Part shown: positions 10,900-21,720 of the stretch, piece after piece | Layout of the letters: every line of letters starts with the position of its first letter | Position numbering within the stretch: the stretch's first letter is position 1 | Assembly (NCBI GenBank): GCA_949987705.1 | Contig: OX465286.1 | Location: 17,621,676-17,685,675, forward strand | DNA length: 64,000 bases | Source of the DNA: Thereva unica | Taxonomy: Eukaryota; Arthropoda; Insecta; Diptera; Therevidae | Direction: 5' to 3' | Translations under genes and position numbers: made by a program | The notes under the pieces: generated by a model | The model's input: the letters and a program-made list of their open reading frames with translations, nothing else | The model's database searches: none | What the model was told of the DNA's origin: nothing

Positions 10900-11590
10900 G
10901 AAATACTACATTCTTTTATGGTGCGGGCATGCAACGCATTTCAAAATCGGTAACATTCTATGAATCTTCATCAGACTACCTGCTCAGCTCATAAGACTAC
11001 CTTGAACCTACTCAACTTTCCTTCAATTAAAGCTACAGATTGTGTATTCTTCTAGTATAGAGATTGAATAGATGAACACAAACGAACAAAGTACAAACAA
11101 AAACCTAAGATAAGAAATGTGGATAGAGTAAGTTTCATATAACATCATTCCATTTTCTAAATATGTTTGCACAAAATCTTAACGACATTTGTGTTCATCC
11201 CAGAAAGCATGTCCGCTTCCTCTTTTTCTTTAATCTCTATAATAAGAAACCACCCATAACTTCTCAATTAACTTTAAAATTACTTGACATTTCCGCCCCT
11301 GTTTTTCTGTGCGGTGTACATATACGGATATGTTTGTCACACATCTCTCACCTTTAGCCACATTTTAAGCACAGCCATGATACCTACATACATTCATTCC
11401 CCATACACCACACACTCCACTCAAATCCGATTTATATCGTTAAATAAACATGGGTAAACGTCAGTAATCATTATAAGTAAAAAAAAGAGGGTTTATGGGT
11501 CCTTAAAAAAAATTTCACTTCCTCTCTCCCTCAAGTGTTAATTATATCCTCTCAAAAGCACACATCGAAATTCCTTTCTATACTACTACT
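10900..11590. other. No gene recognised
   Basis: AT-rich sequence without a credible open frame or repeat. Confidence 0.5.
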
Positions 11591-11594
11591 TATA

Positions 11595-11854
11595 TGAGGC
11601 GCTCAGCGCTAGATCGGCCTAAGCCACAATAAGTCCACGCAAGAACGACCTAAGTCACTTTAATCAATACAATGATTCCAAATTATTCTTTAGATTAACA
11701 TTGAAAGAAAATTACTAGTTTAATCAAACACAGATAGAGATAAACAATGAATGTACCAAAATAAATGTTGTGTTTGTTAAACTTTCATCTTTTAAACCTA
11801 ATTTTACCGGTTTCAGAAATTGAGGCTTAGGTCGATTTAGCGCTGAGCGCCTCA
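11595..11854. mobile_element. 260-bp MITE with about 30-bp terminal inverted repeats
   Basis: The left end TGAGGCGCTCAGCGCTAGAT continues CGGCCTAAGCC, and the right end is its inverse with two changes (GGCTTAGGTCGATTTAGCGC, then TGAGCGCCTCA). The ends are flanked by TATA on both sides, which gives a TA or TATA target duplication. The interior is non-coding. A TA duplication would suit a Tc1/mariner-type source transposase, but the terminal sequence does not identify the family. Confidence 0.75.
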
Positions 11855-11859
11855 TATAT

Positions 11860-13470
11860 GGTTGGTTTTGGGGGGGGGGGGGTGACCCCACTCGAGGATA
11901 TCCCTTACAAATATATTTCAACGTGAAATGCGCCTCCCCCCTGGCCGAACCACATCGCCGCATCAGCAGCAGCATAATCCCTTTTCTTTGCTGTCGTTCG
12001 ACTCCTCTCCTCCTCCGCCGTTTGGTAAAAGAAAAACACCGGAAAAAATTTAATTATTTTCCCCCACCATCGAGAAAAGAGTCACTGGAATTCAACTAAA
12101 TCAAAGGACAGATGTAAACGACAGACTAATGTTCACACTAAAATTAAGATACACGACAACGTTAAGAGACGACAACTCAACCAGCAGCAGCACAGCAGTA
12201 GCAACATTACTACACAGGGCGGGCGAAAAAAATGGAAGAACTCGGAGAATTCTGGGTCTTTTTTATAGGTATATGAGTTCCCCTCCTCCCCCATCCTCCT
12301 CCGGCACCCTTCGTTTCTTCCACATCCTAGTTCTTTTTTCGGTTGTCTGTTGGTATTCTTTTACATTCTCAGAACTTTTTTGGAAATTTTAGTCCCTTTC
12401 TTCTGTGTTTTTTTCCTGGGACACCTTAACTATATACATATATATATATATATAATACAAATGGAGATGGATCGACACATATAACAAGAGACGACGAACA
12501 AGTATCCAGAAGCCAGGGAAGATATAACAACACCAACAACAACAGACAACGAAAAAAAAATGGCATTCATTTGAGTCATTAGGATCTCTCTAAATGGTTT
12601 GCCCTCCTGTGTTATTGTTGGTATTTAACCAGGTCATGCTTCGATAGAATAGTTTTCATCTTTCATCTACACAATGCCAGCAAAACCCAGCAGCAACGAG
12701 ACCGTACCAGACCAAACCTTATACAAGAACAACAACAGCACCAACAAAAAAAAAACGAACTTAGTACGAACCAAATGAAATGAACAAGACATTTGGTTTT
12801 CTCCACCACCTTTCAGCACCATCATCAACCACCGGTCGACGACAACGACGACGTATAGCTGAAACTGAGTAAGACACACTCCCTACACTATTTACCCGAA
12901 ACCTGGAAAGGGGAAGAGAGAGGCCAAGAATTTCGTAATCAGGGAATTCCACAATGAGAAATATACACAATGTCTCTTTCCTCCGTGTGATTGTTGTTGT
13001 TGTTGTTCCTTGATTTATTTTTTTATTCTTCCCAAAAAAAAAAAAATCTAAAAGTGGTCCACCCAGCATCATTGTCATGTGGGAAATGTGTAGAGATACC
13101 CAAGTAAGTAAAGTAGTAGGTATGCAACACAGACGACAACATACCTACCAAACCAACCTTAAGGAATCTTGTCGTGCTTGGTGAACAACAGCGCGCATGG
13201 ACTTCTTTCTTAGAAACACAAGGTGGTGGTAAAAGGAGCTGATAACAACAACCAATAAAAAAAAAATAACAAAAGACCCCACTTGAAGAAGACAAATATT
13301 CGCATGAATTGATACCAAGGAGTGAGAGAGAGAGAATGGCTCATTAACGAACACATATATGAGCGGCATTTGGTCTAGGCCGAATTATTCATAAATTAAG
13401 ATAAGAACAAATATGGGTCATTCTGCTGCCAATGAAAATCATTTCTCTTTTCAAAAAGGACAGGAAGGAT
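11860..13470. other. No gene recognised; low-complexity DNA
   Basis: Contains poly-G (about 11869-11882), CAGCAGCAG and ACAACAACA stretches, (TA)n at about 12437-12453 and TTGTTGTTG at about 12990-13005. The Ser/Arg/Lys-rich open frames follow from these repeats. The texture suits an intron or untranslated sequence, but I cannot assign it to a gene. Confidence 0.5.
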
Positions 13471-13479
13471 CTGTAGCGG

Positions 13480-13642
13480 GCGGCAACAACCGAGAAAATT
13501 TAGATCCATGAACGTATCAACCATGTGTGTAAATGCCTCTTCGTCCTAGACGAACTTACCGGGACAACGTTTCAAATAGACTCAGTGGAGGACGTCTCCA
13601 TTTTACCGCTCAGCGTAAGAGACAAAATTACAGCAGAGCAGA
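13480..13642 (+). pseudogene. Ty3/gypsy-type retropepsin fragment
   Basis: Around 13525-13640 the plus strand encodes LFVLDELTGTTFQIDSVEDV followed by SILPLS. This matches the active-site region of gypsy proteases (hydrophobic strand, then D-S/T-G, then A-D-V-S-hLP). The catalytic D-S-G-A is here D-S-V-E, so the site is damaged. Only about 40 residues survive; the frame then runs into the terminal inverted repeat of the element starting at 13645. Confidence 0.6.
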
Positions 13643-14324
13643 TAGTCCATTCAAAACGCGCGTTAAGCGGCCTATACACGGCAAACTTGGTTGCCAACCT
13701 GGTTGGCAACATTTGATGTTGGTGTTAGAATTGAAAGTGTGTGGATTGGTTGACAACTTTAAATTGAAGTTGGTCAAGCGGTTGGAATGAAATCAAAAAA
13801 TTTTGATTTTCAGTAGAAGTTGGCAACCATGTTGTATGTTTGTAGTAGTGTTGCGAACTTAGCGGGCGAACATTATTTGAAATAATTTTTTGTACTGTGC
13901 ACTTCGTGGATTCGTTGAGAATTGTAAAGTGAAAATTACAGAAAATAACGAATTTTGGAGAGAGTTTTTCCAAATATATAAACAACTAGCATAAAACCCG
14001 CGTGCCTTGCAACGCCTTTAAATAAAAACTGTTTATTATGTGCAATGTTTTCCTTCAAAAAAAAAAAAAACAAAAAATTCAGCTGTATTATCCCTAAAAA
14101 GGGTTTATTAAAGTGCATTTTTTTAATAAATATGGTAAACAAATTGCTGCGTGTATCACCTCTGCTCAACAAATCTGCAAGTTTTGAAGCAGAGATTGGC
14201 ATGTATATGTCATCAAGGGAAGTGACATTTTAGGGTTTGACGAACGTTCGTTAAGTTTGTTCGCCTATTTACGTGGGTGCAAGAAATTATGAAGCAATCA
14301 CAAATGAATATTAAATAAAGTGAA

Positions 14325-14865
14325 TTTCGAGTCATTCATTTCTACGTGATTATAGGGATGCACTGTCAAAATTTCAGCCCTTCAGCTTCAAAAGTTTGGG
14401 TTAACCCCATTTCACCCCTTTAGGGGATGAATTTCGAATAATCGCCTCTTAGTGGATGTCCACGTCATTATAGGGATGCACTGTCGAAATTTCAGCCATA
14501 CAGCTCCAGTAATTTGGTAACCCCATTTCACCCCGTTAGGGGATGAATTTCCAAAAATAGCTTCTTAGTGAATGTCCACGTCATTATAGAGATGCACTGT
14601 CAAAATTTCAGCCGTTTAGCTCCAGCGGTTTGGGTTAACCCCATTTAACCCCCTTAGGGGATAAATTTCAAAAAATCGCTCCTAAGTGGATGTCCACGTC
14701 ATTATAGGGATGCACTGTCAAAATTTCAGCCTTATAGCTCCAGGGGTTTTGAGTTGACAATATTTCACCCCCTTAGGGGATGAATTTCGAAAAATCGCTA
14801 GGGATGCACTGTCAAAATTTCAACCCTTTAGCTCTAGCGGTTTAGGTTGTGCGTTGTCTGTCTGT
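14325..14865 (+). repeat. Tandem array, about 4.6 units of 117 bp
   Basis: The word GGATGCACTGTC recurs at 14356, 14474, about 14590, 14708 and 14802. Between copies come CAAAATTTCAGCC, a GGTTAACCCCATTTCACCCC segment and TTAGGGGATGAATTTC. A single diverged unit in the opposite direction occurs at 61790-62015. The array is non-coding and lies inside the insect dispersed repeat. Confidence 0.85.
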
Positions 14866-14979
14866 CAGTTACTTTTTATACAATAGAAAAAAAGTAAAGA
14901 AAAAAATCCCCTTACAACTTATTGAACCCCATTTCACCCCCTTCAACCCTTTTTTCTCCAAAAAAAAGTAGCCTATGTC

Positions 14980-17177
14980 CAGGGCCGGCGGAAACGGGCA
15001 TGCAACGCATGCGGAGCATGCGGGCGTCTCATCGAACGGGGCGCCATCACGAGATTGGGATATATACTCAGCGCCGGCCCTAGCCCTTGTTCAGGGTGGA
15101 GCGAGATTGTCTTTCGGCGCCCTTTGTTCGACGCTTGCACTTCACATAAATTGTATTTCCAGTTGCCCCAGATAAAACTTTTTTCGAGTACTGTCGGCCT
15201 GCCATTTCCTTACGGGATTATATCACCCCTTTTGCAAGCCTTTATGGGCTGGGGGCCCCATAAGGATTTTGATGGTGGTTTTAGGATAACAGTTCCGCCT
15301 GTAGCGGCAGTAGAGGAAGTATGTTTTCTCAGAGTTGCTTCCCCGACAATTCGCCAACAGCATAACCTTCTTTGGAGGCTATTTGGTTGTTTGTATTGCA
15401 TGGTTGGGCATTAGGGCTTGCCCCAGCTAGTAAGGTTGAGATGGTGGAGAGAGCCACCTTCTCCTGCCATCAGCCCAAAATTGTAGTGTTCGCCATCCTG
15501 ACAACGTCATCTCTGTGAATTTTATGCGGTGCACTTTGTGGAGTATTCTCCACTCCTACACCCTTTGGGTCTTCTTTTGGACTCCTATCCATTCGAGACT
15601 TCCTTGCACGGTAGCTAGTTGTTTCGCGGTCAGAAGAGTCTCCGGATTGTTAGCCGCAAGCACGCCAATTTTGACACTTTCCGCTATTTGACGAAGGTCG
15701 GCTTTGGAGTCATTTCGTTTCTTCCGACTTTCTGAAGGCTGTTTAAACCAGAGCCTTTGCCCTTTTCGCCGGGTTATTATACCCTAGAAACAACCAGATG
15801 ATCTAACCCTCTTAATATTAAGAAAATCGGTATCCCTTTCTTCCTCGGGGGCCATGCAGACCCTACCAGCCTCTACACGGGAGTAGCTAGCTTTCGGATA
15901 TCGCATAAAACGTTTTCGGGCTGCGCCACCCCGTTTTCTGAAAGCGGTCGATTTTTCGAGTCGCCTCTCTAATTACGCCCTTACTTCCGCAGGAGATCCC
16001 TAGGTTTACGGGCTCAGACTACTCTCCCTGAAGAAAAATCCTGAAAACTTTCCTTCGTTGGGACCACATTCGACACCTTGAAGCATGGATCCAAAAATAT
16101 CTAATTGGCCTTGTAGGTCGTTCTTTTGGGAGCTGTGGAAGTCCCAGAAATGTTTGGAGCGTTAAGAACTGCTCCATCTTCAAAAGTTTGTTTATGGGGA
16201 GGTTCTCATATAGAATTTTGAAATTTTCGATTTTTTCTATTACATTTTCCGAAAGAGTAAGATGTTAAAAATATTTTTTTCAAATTTTAAACCGATCCGA
16301 GCAGTAGAACCGATTCTACAGCCTATTGTTCGCGAATTCAATCGATGAAAAAAAACAACAGAATCAGTTAACATTTTACTTTTGGTCCGCCATATTGGAC
16401 TCGCCATTTTGAATTTTGAAAAAATAATTCTTGATGAAATTTGGTACAAATCACGAGTAAATGGACTTCAACTTCAAACTGATTTCTCCAACATTCCATT
16501 TTCACAAAACGGTGGAAGAGATTACATGAAAACGGCTTAACCGATTTGCTTCCGGGTTCTTTTATTTTAATGTATAAACGTTTTATTGGAGGTACGAATT
16601 AGAAAATATGAAAAAATATTATTTTTACTATTTTTTAAGCAACAATTCGAGACGAAAATTAGTCCAAAAATGCACTTGAAAACGCGCTCGCCATTTCGTG
16701 AATTTTCAAAATTTTTAAAAACTGCTCCACTTAACATCTAGCAAATTTAATGTAATTTCATCCCCATTTTGGATTTTTTGATTTCAGGTTGATGTCGAAC
16801 CAGGATCTCTTCCACCGATTGGCAATGTTTTGAAAGCCATGCTTTCTGCAAAAGCCAATAATGGCCGCCATTTTGTTTATTTCTGAAAAAAAAAAAAAAT
16901 ACTGACGTATACTTCAATGTAAAATAAAAAGACGTGCCAAAAAGAATTTCGATCCCTTTTTTCATTTTCCTATAAAAAAATCCCAAAGTTAAGCTATTTT
17001 TTCGTCATCTATATGAGAACCTCCCCTTATGGTAATTTTATATTGATACGACCTCGGCGAGAAAGGACGGTCGCCCATGGCAGAGCTCCGTATCACCAAT
17101 GGAAGGCTAATTCAAACGGAAGTTCGCGCTCAGATAAAAATTGCATGCGGGCGTTGAGGACCCTAGCGCCGGCCCTG
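14980..17177. mobile_element. hAT-like non-autonomous element with 8-bp target duplication
   Basis: The ends are CAGGGCCGGCG and CGCCGGCCCTG, an 11-bp inverted repeat of the CAGGG type seen in hAT elements. They are flanked by CCTATGTC at 14972-14979 and 17178-17185, an exact 8-bp target duplication. Flanking sequence joins into one repeat when the element is removed, which confirms the boundaries. No transposase is recognisable in the 2.2 kb interior; the open frame at 15055-15414 looks incidental. A second AGCGCCGGCCCTA near 15070-15082 suggests a smaller internal derivative or nested end. A MITE occupies 16196-17026. Confidence 0.8.
16196..17026. mobile_element. 831-bp MITE with TTAT target duplication
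   Basis: The left end GGGGAGGTTCTCATATAGA is mirrored by TCTATATGAGAACCTCCCC (with one extra base difference) at the right. TTAT lies immediately outside both ends (16192-16195 and 17027-17030). The interior is AT-rich and non-coding and contains CCGCCATATTGGACTCGCC and GGCCGCCATTTTG words. The four-base duplication does not by itself fix the superfamily. Confidence 0.75.
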
Positions 17178-17732
17178 CCTATGTCCGTCTCCAAGGTCTA
17201 AACTATGTCTGTTGCAAATTTCATCAAAATCGGTCCGGCGGTTTAGGCGTGAAAGCGTAACAGACAGACAGACAGACAGAGTTACTTTCGCATTTATAAT
17301 ATTAGTAAGGATTACCGGAGCTATGGAAAGTAAAATCGAATGTTTTTAAAGACAAATATTTAGAAAAAGATCGTAACCTACGCAAAACGTTTTTTAAGTC
17401 TTCTGGTGCACTTATCGAAAGTTCAGTCATCAGATTTATATGGGAAAATGCAGTCTCTTCATATGCCAGTCTTTACACCATATTCTCTTTTTTTAACTAC
17501 TTTTATTTCATCTTCTAAGCACTCGTCAATAATTATATATGTAAATAATTCAACACTCATTTTTAAAAAAATAATATCGAATTAAAATGCTATATTAACT
17601 TCCAAGTTAACACCATGAAATTTTAAACGGAAATGATGTTTGCACGAATGTTGGCCATCGAGTTGGAGTGTCTGTACATTTCATGATGGCAACTTGGTTG
17701 TCAACCAAGTTTGCCGTCTGTAGGCCGCTTTA

Positions 17733-18512
17733 GGGTGTTCCAAAATAACACCGTTAAGAAAATCGAACCCTAAACGTTTTTGGGGTCGCTGATCACGAAA
17801 ATCGAGGTCCCGCGGTTCTAAAACATGGGCGTCACCCCTAAAAATGCAAAAAACACCCCTTTTTAGGGGGTTTTCGCGATTATTTCAATAATAATGAAAA
17901 CTAATGCGATGAAATGCACTTTTTTTAATATTTATTTGCGAAGGTGGTTGATTTGTACTAAATTAAGGCGAACTATATGATAAGGGGTAGTCCTAAAGGG
18001 TTGAAACTACCCCTAAATCGGCTAAAAATAGAAAAAATTGTAATTTTTTTTTCAAGTTTATGCTTCGAATTCGATTGTGGGTGTACTGTCAAGCAAAAAT
18101 AAATTATTTTCAACCCTTAAGGGGCTAAAACTACTAGTTTTGAAAATAATTTATTTTTGCCTGACAGCACGCCCACAATCGAATTTGAAGCATAAGCCTG
18201 AAAAAAAAATTTCCATTTTTGGTCGATTTAGGGGTAGTTTCAACCCTTTAGGACTACCCCTTATCATAAAGTTCGCCTTAATTTAGTACAAATTAACCAC
18301 CTTCGCAAATAAATATTAAAAAAAGTGCATTTTCATCGCATTAGTTTTCATTATTATTGAAATAATCGCGAAAACCCCCTAAAAAGGGGTGTTTTTTGCA
18401 TTTTTAGGGGTGACGCCCATGTTTTAGAACCGCGGGACCTCGATTTTCGTGATCAGCGACCCCAAAAACCTTTAGGGTTCGATTTTCTTAACGGTGTTAT
18501 TTTGGAACACCC
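17733..18512. mobile_element. 780-bp near-perfect palindrome (foldback element)
   Basis: The left arm starts GGGTGTTCCAAAATAACACC and the right arm is its inverse almost base for base across about 370 bp. Only scattered substitutions and short indels separate the arms. The central spacer, near 18107-18140, contains CCCTTAAGGGGCTAAAACTA. It is inserted in the right inverted repeat of the 13645-18532 element. No target duplication is clear, as a few target bases seem to have been lost or replaced by C. A transcript would fold into a very long hairpin. Confidence 0.9.
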
Positions 18513-18534
18513 CCCCCGCGTTTTGAATGGACTA

Positions 18535-18616
18535 AGAACCAGGACTCAGTTGGTGTGTTAAATAGATATAGCCAAGGAACGTTTATTAACCCCTCCTCTG
18601 TCGACGTAGCAGCTGA
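18535..18616. other. Short unassigned segment between the nest and the LINE
   Basis: This may be the continuation of the gypsy relic interrupted at 13643, but I cannot match it to a protease or reverse-transcriptase sequence. Confidence 0.3.
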
Positions 18617-20520
18617 TTTGTTTATTTATTTATTCGCCAAACAAGGCACACTTAAACTAGGTATACATATACTTAGATTCAAAAACATAGTGTACAGTCT
18701 TTTATAATTTACACTACTGACAGCTACTAAAAACCTACTATTGTCAGAGAGAGGGTTATGTTAGTAGGAATCAGAGTATTTGTTGCCTTGTTGAGTGAAG
18801 GGGAGAAAGAGGAGCTATGGCTATTAAAAACCATACAGCATCTGACGCTGTTGACGGGCTCGTTCCTTGCGTAATCGGTACGGTGTGGATATTCCCTAAG
18901 TAGTTTAATGTGTGTCGGACTACATCATTGAATTTGATCCTGTCCGACAGAAACTGCACTTTAAGCTTTCCACTTAGGACGTCAAAGGCAACGCAAGATA
19001 TGAGCAGTTTGCTCCTGATAGATAACAGCATGAGATCAAGCACTTTGAGCCTGTCCAAGTAGTGCGGCAGGGTTTGGTAGTGATGGGGGTTGTGTAGATG
19101 CCTCAGGGCAAAAAGAAGAAATCTCTTTTGAATGGATTCGATCCTCATGCTCACTTGAAATATAGGATCCCAGATAGGACACGCATATTCCAGGATAGGG
19201 CGGACTAAAGAACAGAAGAGTGTTTTGGTGACCCATACATTACCAAATTCTTTGGCTCTGCTCTTGATGAAACCAAGAAGTTTGTTGGCTCTGGCAGTTA
19301 TATTATCGTAGTGCAGGTTGAAATTGAGTTTTTTTTTGTCTAGGACGACACCTAGATCAACGATATGATCAACCTGATTCAACATTTTGCCATTGAGATA
19401 ATAGTTTTGGTTCTGTGTGTCATTTTAAGCGGGAGAAGGTGATTGCATGGCATTTGCTGGTATTACGTTGCAGTTTGTTCATGGTGCACCAGTCGTGTAG
19501 GGCATTGAGTTTTGTCTGCAAGAAGGAAGCCTCAGTTTGGGTCTTAATGACACTATAAATTTTGACATCCGCGTAAAAGAGATGTGGAATATTTGCTAAT
19601 TTGGTTGCTTCGATCTCATTAGATAGAAATCCTTGGAATCTGATAACCTGTGTTCTTCCGTTCAGATATGATTTTAACCATTCCAGGGCAGAACCTGATA
19701 TTCCAAACTTTAATAATTTTGCAATTAGGATGGCGTGGTCCACTCGATCGAAGGCCTTGCTGAAATCAGTGTACACAGCATCCAATTGATGGCCGCTCTC
19801 CATCCTGCAAAGCAATTCGGAGATAAGGACCATAAGGTTAGACGTTGTTGAACGTCCTTTCCGAAAACCATGTTGTTGTTCGTTTAGGTATGGATCGATA
19901 AGAGGGGCAATCCTGTCATACACCTGTCAAGTTTTTCAAAAAGCTTAGGAATTGATGATAAAATGGCAATGCCCCTATAGTTGTCTACCGAGTGCTTGTC
20001 ACCGGATTTATAGATTGGCGTTAGGTAGGATTTCTTCCACAGCTTGGGAAACTTTCCTAACGATAAAGATTTGTTGAAGATGAGTTAAAGAGGAAATGCG
20101 ATATGTTGTGAGCAGTACTGCAGGAAAATAGGAGGGAGATTGTCGGGACCATTACCTTTTTTGATATCAAGATTGTTCAGACCCGCCATGATCTCATCAA
20201 CAGAAAGGGATATACCATTTATAAGGGAAGCGTCAGTGTGCGAGTCAGTTACATGGTGTGTTGCGCTGGACAAGGGGCTATAAATTTCAGCAAACCTATC
20301 AGCAAACATGCTACAAATTACTTGGAGGCACGAGGTGTGGGCTCTACCATTCGTCATTGTTGTTGGGTAGCCTGAAGTCTTCCGTTTAATGTTAACGTAA
20401 TCAAAGAATTTTTAGGATCACTTATGATATTATCACCAACAGAATTAATATATGCAGAGTAGGCCTCGCGAGACCTAACGGCAAATTCTGAGGCTAGTCT
20501 AATGTATTCGGAGTTCAATC
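18617..20520 (-). pseudogene. Jockey-like non-LTR retrotransposon, reverse transcriptase relic
   Basis: Reading down the minus strand from the gap, the coding order is intact. There is a linker (REAYSAYINSVGDN), the reverse-transcriptase entry (LDIKKGNGPDNLPP, 20.1-20.35 kb), NYRGIAILSSIPKLFEKL (about 19.98 kb), EQQHGFRKGRSTTSNL and FSKAFDRVDH (19.7-19.85 kb), a damaged catalytic box, and a thumb and C-terminal region (YDNITARANKLLGFIKSRAK, RPILEYACPIWD; 18.77-19.39 kb). The catalytic YADD has become YADV, and the GVPQGS block before it is deleted. Frameshifts lie near 19.92, 19.4 and 20.09 kb. The 3' end is an (AATA)n-type tail at 18617-18640. The upstream endonuclease is hidden by the gap or lost. 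It is not functional. Confidence 0.85.
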
Positions 20521-20720
20521 NNNNNNNNNNNNNNNNNNNNNNNNNNNNNNNNNNNNNNNNNNNNNNNNNNNNNNNNNNNNNNNNNNNNNNNNNNNNNNNN
20601 NNNNNNNNNNNNNNNNNNNNNNNNNNNNNNNNNNNNNNNNNNNNNNNNNNNNNNNNNNNNNNNNNNNNNNNNNNNNNNNNNNNNNNNNNNNNNNNNNNNN
20701 NNNNNNNNNNNNNNNNNNNN
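20521..20720. other. Assembly gap, 200 N
   Basis: Exactly 200 unknown bases interrupt the 5' part of the jockey-like LINE. The real length is unknown. Confidence 1.
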
Positions 20721-21339
20721 CCCAATCGTGGCCATATAGGTTTTCATGCATAAAACACTGTATGGTCTGCCCTGTATTGCATAACCCGAATTGAATTGAT
20801 CTAGTCCAAACAGTGTGGTCATTGCTGCCTTCGGAGTGTGTTCTGGCTCTATGTGTATCTATGGTAGGCCTTGTGCCTATTTTGTGAAAAATTTTCTTGG
20901 TCGAGCATATCGTTGAGGAATCCTGGATAAAAAGTATTCGGTACCGATCGAGTCACCAAGTTCAGGCTACGTCGCCACGCCCCTTCAGTTTTTTTTTACT
21001 AAGTGTAGTGGACTGGACCAGTACTTTTTAAAGTTTTACAGATGCTCATTTGGAGAAGATATTTGAATTCGACTTTCGCAATTTTCAGATTTTCCGGCGA
21101 CAGTCTCCAGCAGTCTCAAGCGAATACGAGCGGCCCCTTCGTCTCAATATAGTGGGGAACAATGGTTGGCGATGTAGTTTTCCGTCCGGGGGGCCAGTGG
21201 CATCGTACCACCAACAACTTCTCGTAGTGGGTCCGCGAATGGGTTATTCGCGTCTACAGTCGTTATCCGTTATATCTCGACCGACCTGACTGCACCTACC
21301 ACGGACAAGTTTGTTTTATCTGTCGATTAGGCGGGTGCA

Positions 21340-21720
21340 ACTGATGTCTCCCATAAGGACGACAACTGAGGGCCCAGGTTTTGTGGGCTAATACCCAAGT
21401 TCTTGCTCCTACACCAGCTATGCACATATGACAGAGCAACTTGCACGAGGCTGCATGAGGTGCCATCAAAACCGGTTATGACGGTATCGTCTGCATAGGC
21501 CTGTACTTTAAAGCCCCGGCTATTCAGGTCGGCAAGAAGTTCGTCGATTACGATGTGATAGGACGCTCCCTTTAGGACAGCCTTTAGCAGCCATTACCGT
21601 AATCGATTCGCCAGCAGTTATAAATCGACGTGATCCATCTCGCAGTGAGGGCTTGAATGCCTTGTTTTACTGCGACTTCATTGATCGCGTCGAAGGTAAC
21701 GTAGTCAAACGCAAAATGTG
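21340..21720 (-). pseudogene. Reverse transcriptase fragment of an RNase H-group LINE
   Basis: The minus strand encodes FDYVTFDAINEV (the helix after the first catalytic Asp), then in another frame IDELLADLNSRGFKVQAYAD. The intact YADD box (AYADDTVI) follows, then WCRSKNLGIS. The layout with GF-VQ-YADD matches LINEs that carry RNase H. The GCPQGG turn expected before IDELL is missing. About 120 residues of palm domain remain, broken by one frameshift near 21595. Confidence 0.75.

Larger units (their letters stand above)
13984..17313 (+). mobile_element. Insect dispersed repeat (ACTAGC ... TTATAATATTAGTA), interrupted by a hAT-like insertion
   Basis: The left end ACTAGCATAAAACCCGCG with TGCCTTGCAACG, and the right end with (CAGA)n and TTTCGCATTTATAATATTAG, match the layout of a repeat I know from many insect genomes. 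Its middle (AAAGTAGCCTATGTC, then GTCTCCAAGG, ATTTCATCAAAATCGGT) is split at 14980 by the hAT-like element, and the two halves rejoin at 17178. The repeat contains the 117-bp tandem array at 14325-14865. I cannot say with certainty which autonomous element mobilised it. Confidence 0.6.
13645..18532. mobile_element. Outer inverted-repeat element with a nest of other elements inside
   Basis: The left end begins GTCCATTCAAAACGCGCG, then TTAAGCGGCC, TAYASACGGCAAACTTGG and a paired GTTGCCAAC-type segment. The mirror image is found on the right in two pieces: 17680-17730 (CCAAGTTTGCCGT and GGCCGCTT) and 18518-18532 (CGCGTTTTGAATGGAC). They are separated by the 780-bp palindrome at 17733-18512. Removing the palindrome restores an inverted repeat of about 54 bp. 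The ends are flanked by TA on both sides (13643-13644, 18533-18534), which suggests a TA target duplication, though two bases could be chance. The interior is non-coding apart from insertions, so it is a non-autonomous element. Confidence 0.65.

Noticed and set aside
13645..18532. A new autonomous DNA transposon with its own gene
   Set aside because: Its interior consists of recognisable inserted repeats, and no transposase-like sequence is visible, so it is non-autonomous at best.
20499..20822. Open frames spanning 20521-20720
   Set aside because: They run through unknown bases, so they are meaningless.
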